Source of the DNA: a bacterium
Lineage (GTDB): Bacteria; Desulfobacterota; DSWW01
Direction: 5' to 3'
Assembly: GCA_030609865.1 (NCBI GenBank)
Contig: JAUWSZ010000237.1
Coordinates: 1-5,348, forward strand
DNA: 5,348 nucleotides
The position numbers and the translations under genes are program-made. The first letter of the stretch is position 1. The number at the start of each line of letters is the position of its first letter. A model generated the notes under the pieces. The model searched no databases and was not told where the DNA came from. It saw only the letters and a list, made by a program, of their open reading frames with translations. Positions 1 through 5,348 of the stretch are shown here, in pieces.

Positions 1-107
1 GAAAAAGTACCATCTGCGGCGTTCGGCTTCATCCCTCGTCATTCAACGTACAGTAAGTACGCCTCATTCCTCGGGATTTTGCCTGCCTTGCATCTGGAAC
101 TTTTTGA
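1..107. repeat. Long imperfect palindrome (intergenic repeat-like element)
   Basis: The two halves are imperfect reverse complements around a centre at about position 54. The core is CGTAC (47-51), a 5-nt AGTAA spacer, then GTACG (57-61). At the outer ends AAAAAGT (2-8) pairs with ACTTTTT (99-105), and CCA (10-12 region) with TGG (95-97). Between these the arms match in patches, such as ATCCC (31-35) against GGGAT (73-77). CATCTG also occurs as a direct repeat at 11-16 and 91-96. No convincing ORF covers it. I recall similar AAAAAGT...ACTTTTT palindromes between genes in deltaproteobacterial genomes, but that is memory and not a search result. The element may extend upstream of the window. 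It could be a REP/MITE-like repeat or a structured 3' UTR of an upstream gene. Confidence 0.6.
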
Positions 108-142
108 ACAGCCTCCAACAGCCACTTATTCAACGGGCTGTT
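107..142 (+). other. Short stem-loop, possible end of an upstream transcript
   Basis: AACAGCC occurs twice (107-113 and 117-123). Either copy can pair with GGCTGTT at 136-142, giving a 7-bp perfect stem with a 12-nt or 22-nt loop. No T-run follows, so it is not a canonical intrinsic terminator. Its place directly after the palindrome and before the promoter of the next gene fits a transcript boundary. The two alternative left arms would give mutually exclusive pairings. Confidence 0.35.
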
Positions 143-291
143 AGATTCCATTGCAGGAGAACGGCGCGACAACAACTCGTGTCAACGACTGGAAGCAGGA
201 CGATAGGATTGTGTCTCCTTTCGGCAACTCGGGGACGTGAAGGGGCGGACGCGCACCCTGGAAAACAGGGCCTCGTAAACGGGCCCTCCCG
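143..291. other. Non-coding upstream region of the activator gene
   Basis: I see no credible gene here. Possible reading frames on both strands give Arg/Pro/Ser-rich translations without recognisable motifs or ribosome binding sites. Because a sigma-54 promoter follows, this is where activator-binding sites would be expected. The only dyads I find are weak: GACA (168-171) with TGTC (180-183), and AGGGCC (267-272) with GGCCCT (282-287). None is strong enough to call an operator. Confidence 0.4.
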
Positions 292-307
292 TGGCACATG
301 ACTTGCT
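292..307 (+). promoter_or_regulatory. Sigma-54 (RpoN) -24/-12 promoter
   Basis: TGGCAC (292-297), five bases, then TTGCT (303-307) matches the RpoN consensus TGGCACG-N4-TTGCW at all positions but one (A for G after TGGCAC). The invariant GG (293-294) and GC (305-306) are separated by exactly 10 bp, as the family requires. With the C at 306 as -12, transcription would start near 318, about 80 nt before the start codon of the downstream sigma-54 activator gene. This implies that the activator's own expression needs sigma-54 and an enhancer-binding protein, possibly itself. Confidence 0.72.
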
Positions 308-313
308 ACGAAT

Positions 314-373
314 CCTCCCTCGTCCCTCCCCGGATACCTGGACATTGTACGGGTCATGGAAGGGTCGGGTAGG
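314..373 (+). other. Possible imperfect stem in the activator 5' leader
   Basis: A pyrimidine-rich stretch (314-329) can pair with a purine-rich stretch (358-373) with three mismatches and a few G-T pairs, enclosing a 28-nt loop. It ends 11 nt before the Shine-Dalgarno. If transcription starts near 318, the first bases of the left arm would be missing from the RNA. It may be chance pairing between biased tracts. Confidence 0.2.
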
Positions 374-384
374 CCGAGATCGAT

Positions 385-395
385 AAGGAGGTGAT
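385..395 (+). promoter_or_regulatory. Complete Shine-Dalgarno for the activator gene
   Basis: AAGGAGGTGAT is a full 11-nt complement of the conserved 3' end of 16S rRNA (ATCACCTCCTT). GGAGG (387-391) sits 7 nt before the ATG at 399, which fixes that start. An ATG at 394 lies inside the Shine-Dalgarno and is out of frame. Confidence 0.9.
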
Positions 396-398
396 GCG

Positions 399-1775
399 AT
401 GGGACCGAAGGGATACCGGATTTGCTGGTTGGGGAACGACGAGGATCGAATGCGCAGGCTCTTCGACGATGCGCACGGGAATCTCGGTGAACTGTTCTTC
501 TTGCCCTATCCGGGTGCAGACAGAACGGAGCTCAAAGAAGTCCACCCGTCCCTGTTCCTGATCGACACGGAGGGTCTCGATGGGCACCGGAAGGAATTGC
601 TCAGATGGATCGTGGCGTCCCGGGAGGTTTCGCCCCGGGGAAAGGTCCTGCTCTTGCTCCACAACGGTTCGAACCGTTTCGTATCAGACGCGCTGTCGAG
701 TGGCACAGACTGGGTCTTCGACAAGGCCGACCATGAAACCTCTTTGCGCTACAGCATTCGGACGGCGATCATGCAACACAAGGCAGAGAAGGAGGTTTTC
801 CAGTCTCGGCGGGAAGGCCTGCGCAAGAATGTTTTCGAAGACATGATCGGCCGTACAACCGTGATGAAGGACCTCGCACGGCTGATACGCAAGTGCGCTC
901 CATCGCAGGCGAACGTTCTGATCCGCGGGGAAAGCGGGACCGGAAAAGAACTCGTGGCCGGGGCGATCCACCGACATAGTGGGCGAAGAGGGGCCCTGGT
1001 CATCGTAAACTGCGCGGCCCTGTTGGACAACCTGCATCAAAGCGAGCTCTTCGGTCACGAAAAGGGGGCCTTCACCGACGCAAAGGTGCGCCGAGTCGGC
1101 TACTTCGAAGCAGCAAGAGAAGGGACGCTGTTTCTCGACGAGATTGGTGACATAAGCGCGTCCACGCAAACAGCGCTGTTGCGTATCATCGAAGGAACAG
1201 AGTTCTTTCGGGTCGGTGGGACCGAGTCGATCCGTGTGAACGTACGCGTGCTCTCCGCAACCAACCGGAATCTCGAGGGCAGGGTGCAACGGGGGGAGTT
1301 CCGGGAGGATCTCTATTACCGGTTGAACGGATTCTGTCTGACCGTACCCCCGCTTCGGGACAGGAAGGAAGACATCCCCGTGCTTGCTGAGACCTTCCTC
1401 GGCCGTTGTGCCTTGCGCGAGCGGAAGCGGATCATGGGGTTCACGCCCGAGGCGATGGATCTTCTGTGCTGTTACCACTGGCCGGGCAACATACGGGAGA
1501 TGGAGAATGAAATTCAAAGGGTCGTGATCCACACAGAGCAGGAGCGGCTGATCCCTTCCGATCTTCTTTCTCCGTCGATCAACGTCTTGAAGACCCTCGT
1601 CCCCTCCGGTGCATCATCGAAGGGGTCGCTGAAGACCCGCACACAGCAGGTGGAAGCCTTTTTCATCAAAGAGGCCCTGAAGATGCATTACGGAAACAGG
1701 ACCCGTGCCGCGGTGCACCTCGGGATCAGCCGAGAGGGCCTGCACAAGAAGATGGCTCGGTATCACATCCGATAA
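399..1775 (+). CDS. Sigma-54-dependent transcriptional activator (NtrC/AtoC-type enhancer-binding protein) with degenerate receiver domain
   Basis: This 458-residue protein has the usual length and order of NtrC-family regulators, which hydrolyse ATP to open sigma-54 RNA polymerase promoter complexes from upstream sites. Residues 1-130 look like a divergent receiver. D56 sits at the phospho-acceptor position and K109 is kept, but the first acidic-pocket residue is N13, the conserved Thr/Ser is H88 and the Pro after the Lys is A110. The AAA+ domain (about 148-390) has Walker A GESGTGKE (177-184), the sigma-54 contact loop GAFTDA (223-228; normally GAFTGA), Walker B LFLDEIGD (244-251, with D247 and E248), ATN (287-289), arginines R302 and R308 in the arginine-finger region, and sensor II GNIREMEN (363-370). 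A Fis-type helix-turn-helix occupies about 416-458. The start is set by a perfect Shine-Dalgarno, and a sigma-54 promoter precedes the gene. No histidine kinase gene is in the window, so the signal and target genes are unknown. Confidence 0.96.
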   Translation: MGPKGYRICWLGNDEDRMRRLFDDAHGNLGELFFLPYPGADRTELKEVHPSLFLIDTEGLDGHRKELLRWIVASREVSPRGKVLLLLHNGSNRFVSDALSSGTDWVFDKADHETSLRYSIRTAIMQHKAEKEVFQSRREGLRKNVFEDMIGRTTVMKDLARLIRKCAPSQANVLIRGESGTGKELVAGAIHRHSGRRGALVIVNCAALLDNLHQSELFGHEKGAFTDAKVRRVGYFEAAREGTLFLDEIGDISASTQTALLRIIEGTEFFRVGGTESIRVNVRVLSATNRNLEGRVQRGEFREDLYYRLNGFCLTVPPLRDRKEDIPVLAETFLGRCALRERKRIMGFTPEAMDLLCCYHWPGNIREMENEIQRVVIHTEQERLIPSDLLSPSINVLKTLVPSGASSKGSLKTRTQQVEAFFIKEALKMHYGNRTRAAVHLGISREGLHKKMARYHIR

Positions 1776-1889
1776 GGTATTAGCCTTTAGCCGTTAGGTA
1801 TTAGCCCACCCAACCACCCTCCCGGGTATCCTTCCGGGGGGCAATGGCGGGGAGCTAATACCTAATACCTAATACCTAATAGCCAATAC
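1776..1889. repeat. Inverted element built of 7-bp repeats with a GC hairpin in its loop
   Basis: The left arm begins one base after the activator's stop codon and reads as four heptads (GGTATTA, GCCTTTA, GCCGTTA, GGTATTA) plus GC. The right arm (1854-1889) is, in reverse complement, five heptads of GGTATTA and variants; on the plus strand CTAATAC appears three times in tandem from 1855. The innermost 12 bp pair perfectly (1794-1805 with 1854-1865), and the outer heptads can pair in several registers. The 48-nt loop holds its own 8-bp stem, 1818-1825 with 1834-1841, with one G-T pair and an 8-nt loop. It may end transcription of the activator gene, but the T8 run at 1903-1910 is 13 nt beyond it. 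It could instead be a REP-like or microsatellite-derived element. Confidence 0.75.
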
Positions 1890-1915
1890 CCCCTGAACCC
1901 TCTTTTTTTTCTTGT

Positions 1916-1945
1916 TTGACGGCCGGATTTTGACTTTGGTAGAAT
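1916..1945 (+). promoter_or_regulatory. Sigma-70-type promoter for the TPR gene
   Basis: TTGACG (1916-1921; 5 of 6 to TTGACA) and TAGAAT (1940-1945; 5 of 6 to TATAAT) are separated by 18 bp. TGG at 1937-1939 supplies an extended -10 (TGn). The predicted start near 1952 leaves a leader of about 73 nt before the ATG at 2025. A T-rich tract (T8 at 1903-1910) just upstream could act as an UP-like element. The promoter lies between the heptad repeat and the TPR gene, so that gene is probably transcribed separately from the activator. Confidence 0.65.
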
Positions 1946-2024
1946 AAAGGGAGTATTCGCTGAGGATGGATCGTGATCGATCCCGCTTCTGCTCTGTGCG
2001 CACGAACAACCATGAGTCCCCACC

Positions 2025-5000
2025 ATGATGCAACATTCCTGGCTTCGACAGGGCGTGCGGTTTCTTCTGGTATCGGCCCTTCTTTTTCTTCTCCTCCTGA
2101 CCCTCCATGGACGACTTGCTGCAGACCAGGGCCACTGGATTTCGCAGGCCGAGGAACGACTCCGCAAGGGAGATCGTGAGGGGGCCCTCAAGGCCTTCCA
2201 GCAAGCCGCCTGGCAAAGACCCCAGGATCCGACGATACACTACAACATGGGTGTGCTCGCCCAGTCTCTGGGTCGCCTGGGAGAGTCTGTCGGGCACTAT
2301 ATGGCCTATCTGCGCTGGGCGCCCGAGGCTCCCGATCGCGAGACGGTCAAGAGAAGGGCTTTCCGGCTCTGCGGAGAATTGGCCGCTCAGGCGTACCAGA
2401 ATCGCCAGTATCTACGCGCTTTGGATTGGTACGACAAGGCACGGGAGTTGTTCCCGTACGCGACGGCGGTGCACTTCAACCTGAGTCGGGTCTACGAGGC
2501 GAGGGGAGAATGGGAACGAGCCGCTGCTTCGCTCGAGGAATACCACGCTCTCTGCGGGCCGACCGAGAGGGGACCGGTCGAGAAGTGGATCGCTGACTGC
2601 TTGCGCAAGGCGGCGGAAACAAGGTTTCGCGAAGGGGATTACGACGGTTCTCTGGCGAGGTACCAGGAGGCGGCTCGATGGGACGCCGAGGACTCCGGAC
2701 TCTTGTTGAATCAGGCCTTTTGCGAGGAGAAGCTCGGCCTGCTCGAAGACGCGAAGAATCACTATCTTGCCTACCTCCAGGTCGATCCGATGACCGCGCA
2801 GCGAGAGGCGATCCTCGAGCGCGTCATTCGTCTCCATGTTCGTCTCGCCGAGGAATACCTGGGCCGGGGGTATCTCGCCCGGGCCCAGGACATCCTGGAC
2901 AAGGGGATGGAAGTCGATCCAGAGAACCCGGAATTCTACTCCTTGTTCGCAAAGACCTGCCTTGGACTCGGACAACCGGAACAGGCGGTGGCCTATCTCG
3001 AAAGAATCCTCGAGTTGAGCCCGGAAGAGGCGACGAAGCGCCCCTACGTGGAGGAACTGGTTGTCCTCTGTACCTCCCTGGCAGACGAGGCCTACCGGGA
3101 GAGGGAGTATCCGGATGCCCTCCGGTTCCTGAAAAAGGCACTGTACTGGGACCCGGAGAATCCCCTGGTGGCGTACAACCTGGCCAGGGTGTACGAGCGC
3201 GAGGAGAAGTGGGAGCAGGCCATTCTCACCTATCGACGTTATCTCTACCTGGAGCCGGACGCTCGAGAGCGTAACGAAGTGAAGGCGAGGTTGGCCTACT
3301 ACTACTCCTTTCTGGGAACCGAACGGTTTGCCAGGGGGGAATACCCCCAGGCGCAGGAGGCGTTCGAGCAGGCCCTCCTGGTCAGGCCGGAAGACCAGGC
3401 CCTTCTCTACAATCTCGCCACCGTCCTCTTGAAACGCGGGAAGACGGCTGAGGCGCTCCATTTTCTGGAACGGTACCTCAAGTACGAGAGGGATCCGGAG
3501 GAGATCGAACGGGTACAGCGGCAGGTCACCCTGCTGATACGGCTCACAGAGCAGAAGAATCGAAGGAAAAGGGGTAAGAGTGTGTTCTCCGGCCTCGAGG
3601 CCCTGGAGGGCCACAGCGGGGCCCGGGAAGATCGTGCCCTGGACGACCGGAGAAAGGGGTATCTCCTCTTGCAGGCGGGACGATGGCAGGAGGCCCTGGA
3701 CAAGTATGAGCAGTGCCTCCGCCGCGTTCCGAGTGTGAGGACGGAAGAAGCCTTCCAGAAAGAGCTCGCATCGGCCTATCGTGAAATCAGCCGAGCGGCG
3801 CTCGTTGAAGGCAACATGGCGGAGGCCCTGGAAGCACTCGAGAGGGCCAGGGAATGGGCCCCTACGGAGGCCTTTCCGTATCTGTGGCAAGGGAAGATTT
3901 ACGAGCACAGGGGGGACGCCGGGGAGGCCTTGAAAATCTACCAGGAGTCCCTCCGTAACGTCAGGGGCGAGAACGGGCGACAGGCCATTCGAAACAGGGT
4001 CGTTGCGATCCTCACACAACGCCTGCAGGTTGCTCTGCGGCAGGAGGATCTCTCCGATGCCCTGGGAGTCATGAACGCCCTTGAACCCTACCTGGGAGAA
4101 TCGCAGGCAAGGGATGTGCACGACCAGAAGGCTCGAATCGAAGGGGCGCTGGGCCGCAAAGAAGAGGCTCTCGCAGACTACGGGCTGCATCTCTTCGAGG
4201 CCTCTCAGGTCCTCCAGGACCCCCGGATCAGGGGAGAGCTCTTGACCTTGATCCAGGACGACCCTGACCTGGTCGCGAGCATCAACGACCCTTCCGAGGC
4301 ATATCGGCGGGCAAAGAAGTCGGCAAATCGAGGAGAGCATGCGAAGGCCCTCTTCTGTTTCCTTGTTGCCCGAAGCGACGAGCGAGCCCCACCGGACCTG
4401 GATGCAGAGATCTTCCGCTCACTCGAGGCCCTTCGGATGGAGGGAGAAGCCTTGACGATCCTCTCCCGTCAGTCGGAAGGGGGGAAACGGTTCATTCTGC
4501 CGAAGGCACAAGCGGCTCAGCTGGTCCACAGAGCAGAGTCTGTTCTGTGGGATGATTACCGCACCGGACACTATGAAAGAGGGCTGGAACGGATTCGCAG
4601 CGTACAAGCGCAGTTGCCCGAGCCGGACGGAAGGTTGAGTCTCCTGCAGGGGGTCTTTGAAGAAATGATGGGAAGTTACGAGAATGCGATTCGCCGGTAC
4701 GAGCGGGCGCTTCATTCAGGAACAACGCTTCCCCGGGAACGGGGTTCCCCTGTCAGTCAGCGACTCTGTGCGCTGCTGATTCGACAGGCCCTCAGCGAGT
4801 ACGAGGAGGGGGATTACGAAGCCTGCTTCGAATCGTTGAGGCGGGCGGAGCGCGTCGTGCCCGGTCGCGCAGACGTAGCCTTCGATCTCGGATGCGCCTA
4901 CCTTCGATTGAAGAACCCTCAAGGGGCCCTGCAGTCCTTCTCCCGGTATCTCGAGATCGCCCGGGAGGAGTCCCCCCGCAAACAGCTCACGAGCAGTGCC

Positions 5001-5225
5001 ATCCTCCTCCTTCAGCGCCAATTGGCTCGGTCTCCGGTCGTCCGGTACGACGGGCAGGACATTGCGGTGGACCTGATCTTCGAGAGATCTGTCTCACTGG
5101 GACACTTGCTTTCCGGGGAAGGTCACGGGGAGGGTGGCGACGAACTCCTGGACAGTGTCGTTCTCGCCCCGTACCTGGACGTTCCGCTCGGAGAGGAAGG
5201 GCTCGAAGACGTACTGTCGTTCTAA
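2025..5225 (+). CDS. Large exported tetratricopeptide-repeat (TPR) protein
   Basis: This 1066-residue protein starts with a Sec-type signal peptide: basic R8 and R12, a hydrophobic core at about 13-27, and likely cleavage after LAA (31-33). There is no lipobox Cys and no later obvious membrane segment, so it should be periplasmic or envelope-associated. Residues 38-1000 are TPR helices; the last 60 or so residues are a non-TPR acidic, Gly-rich tail. TPR arrays bind protein partners, and no enzymatic motif is visible. I do not recognise a named family. The start at 2025 follows an in-frame stop at 2013-2015 and gives the only good signal peptide, though no clear Shine-Dalgarno precedes it. A sigma-70-like promoter lies about 75 nt upstream. 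The gene ends by overlapping a convergent gene by 4 bp. Partner, ligand and pathway are unknown; a role in envelope assembly or export is only a guess from location and fold. Confidence 0.93.
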   Translation: MMQHSWLRQGVRFLLVSALLFLLLLTLHGRLAADQGHWISQAEERLRKGDREGALKAFQQAAWQRPQDPTIHYNMGVLAQSLGRLGESVGHYMAYLRWAPEAPDRETVKRRAFRLCGELAAQAYQNRQYLRALDWYDKARELFPYATAVHFNLSRVYEARGEWERAAASLEEYHALCGPTERGPVEKWIADCLRKAAETRFREGDYDGSLARYQEAARWDAEDSGLLLNQAFCEEKLGLLEDAKNHYLAYLQVDPMTAQREAILERVIRLHVRLAEEYLGRGYLARAQDILDKGMEVDPENPEFYSLFAKTCLGLGQPEQAVAYLERILELSPEEATKRPYVEELVVLCTSLADEAYREREYPDALRFLKKALYWDPENPLVAYNLARVYEREEKWEQAILTYRRYLYLEPDARERNEVKARLAYYYSFLGTERFARGEYPQAQEAFEQALLVRPEDQALLYNLATVLLKRGKTAEALHFLERYLKYERDPEEIERVQRQVTLLIRLTEQKNRRKRGKSVFSGLEALEGHSGAREDRALDDRRKGYLLLQAGRWQEALDKYEQCLRRVPSVRTEEAFQKELASAYREISRAALVEGNMAEALEALERAREWAPTEAFPYLWQGKIYEHRGDAGEALKIYQESLRNVRGENGRQAIRNRVVAILTQRLQVALRQEDLSDALGVMNALEPYLGESQARDVHDQKARIEGALGRKEEALADYGLHLFEASQVLQDPRIRGELLTLIQDDPDLVASINDPSEAYRRAKKSANRGEHAKALFCFLVARSDERAPPDLDAEIFRSLEALRMEGEALTILSRQSEGGKRFILPKAQAAQLVHRAESVLWDDYRTGHYERGLERIRSVQAQLPEPDGRLSLLQGVFEEMMGSYENAIRRYERALHSGTTLPRERGSPVSQRLCALLIRQALSEYEEGDYEACFESLRRAERVVPGRADVAFDLGCAYLRLKNPQGALQSFSRYLEIAREESPRKQLTSSAILLLQRQLARSPVVRYDGQDIAVDLIFERSVSLGHLLSGEGHGEGGDELLDSVVLAPYLDVPLGEEGLEDVLSF
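2136..5022 (+). repeat. Coding array of about twelve 78-residue two-TPR modules
   Basis: I aligned each TPR on the small residue of its second helix (the A of the GxxxxA pattern). First-TPR anchors fall at residues 54, 132, 209, 287, 365 and 443, and second-TPR anchors at 88, 166, 243, 321, 399 and 477. Spacing is 78, 77, 78, 78, 78 in both series, and always 34 from first to second. The extra 10 residues per module extend the second TPR into a longer capping segment. Later modules keep the rule with drift: a lone second TPR at 557, pairs at 601/635, 679/715, 775/809, 853/888 and 934/968. The first TPR of module 7 is degraded into a basic/Gly-rich linker (about 511-543), and about 16 residues are inserted between modules 9 and 10. 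Sequence identity between modules is low, so these are old duplications. Confidence 0.8.
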
Positions 5226-5348
5226 AACAGGAGGGTGAACAGGAACTGATTCGAAACCCTCGTTTCCAGTCCCTGCACTTCCTGCTCGTCGAGGAACTGT
5301 TGTTCCGGGTTGTCCCAGACACGAAAGCGCCAGGCAAAGCCCAGGCGA
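5222..5348 (-). CDS. C-terminal end of a probable outer-membrane beta-barrel protein (partial)
   Basis: On the minus strand an open frame runs from the window edge (first full codon 5347-5345) to TAG at 5224-5222, giving 41 residues. It holds an amphipathic strand-like stretch (LGFAWRFRVWDNP), a polar acidic segment, and a final stretch SNQFLFTLLF ending in Phe. A terminal Phe with hydrophobic residues at -3, -5 and -7 is the beta-signal read by the BAM complex in outer-membrane proteins. The start and most of the gene lie beyond 5348, so the family cannot be named. It is convergent with the TPR gene and the two stop codons overlap by 4 bp (5222-5225), leaving no room for a terminator between them. 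The composition and the way the frame ends where the plus-strand gene ends make it more likely real than a shadow frame. Confidence 0.68.
   Translation of the reverse strand, partial: RLGFAWRFRVWDNPEQQFLDEQEVQGLETRVSNQFLFTLLF

Noticed and set aside
168..183. GACA-N8-TGTC dyad as an enhancer site for the activator
   Set aside because: The arms are only 4 bp with no second copy nearby. This is within chance expectation for a 150-bp region.
104..357. Short open frames on both strands upstream of the activator
   Set aside because: They overlap the hairpin and the sigma-54 promoter, are Arg/Pro/Ser-rich without motifs, and lack ribosome binding sites.
684..1532. A 282-codon open frame on the minus strand inside the activator gene
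   Set aside because: It is antisense to the AAA+ domain, whose motifs are unambiguous. The translation shows no domain and no ribosome binding site of note.
1776..1889. CRISPR array or telomere-like repeat
   Set aside because: The 7-bp units are contiguous without spacers and arranged as an inverted pair; the resemblance of TTAGGTA to telomeric repeats is coincidental.
1776..1910. Canonical intrinsic terminator after the activator gene
   Set aside because: The hairpins are present, but the T8 run is 13 nt past the outer stem and about 60 nt past the GC-rich inner stem. The geometry is therefore not that of a standard intrinsic terminator, though termination here remains possible.
1862..2297. 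Two minus-strand frames of 109 and 142 codons across the promoter region
   Set aside because: They run through the heptad repeat, the T8 tract, the promoter and the TPR start; the translations are low-complexity Arg/Ser/Lys-rich sequence.
2412..4340. A 642-codon open frame on the minus strand inside the TPR gene
   Set aside because: It lies antisense to a protein with a clear signal peptide and regular TPR periodicity. Its translation has no recognisable motif and is the expected by-product of GC-rich, Glu/Leu-rich codon use on the other strand.

Overview
The window carries two complete genes and the 3' end of a third, separated by two structured non-coding stretches. It looks chromosomal, GC-rich and Gram-negative. 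The evidence is a sigma-54 enhancer-binding activator, a perfect Shine-Dalgarno, a large Sec-exported TPR protein, and a convergent gene whose product ends like an outer-membrane beta-barrel protein. The combination of sigma-54 control and long imperfect intergenic palindromes resembles Desulfobacterota (former Deltaproteobacteria). That assignment is an impression from pattern, not a database result.

Layout. Positions 1-142 hold a long imperfect palindrome followed by a short GC hairpin, probably the tail of an upstream transcript. A near-consensus sigma-54 (-24/-12) promoter lies at 292-307, with a predicted start near 318. A complete AAGGAGGTGAT Shine-Dalgarno leads into a 458-residue sigma-54-dependent activator (399-1775, +) with a degraded receiver-like N-terminus, an AAA+ domain carrying GAFTDA in place of GAFTGA, and a Fis-type HTH. 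Right after its stop comes an inverted element built of 7-bp repeats (1776-1889), then a T8 run and a good sigma-70-type promoter (1916-1945). This promoter serves a 1066-residue exported protein (2025-5225, +). That protein is almost entirely a head-to-tail array of about twelve two-TPR modules with a strikingly constant 78-residue period. Its stop overlaps by 4 bp the stop of a convergent gene on the minus strand (5222 to beyond 5348), of which only the last 41 codons are present.

How the parts may fit together (inference). The regulator seems to be made from a sigma-54 promoter and so may control itself or be controlled by a related activator. The TPR protein has its own housekeeping-type promoter and would be a periplasmic or envelope scaffold. 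The convergent neighbour is probably an outer-membrane protein. Nothing in the sequence shows that the regulator controls the TPR gene. The least ordinary items are the 78-residue TPR supermodule array, the sigma-54 promoter in front of a GAFTDA activator, and the heptad inverted repeat.
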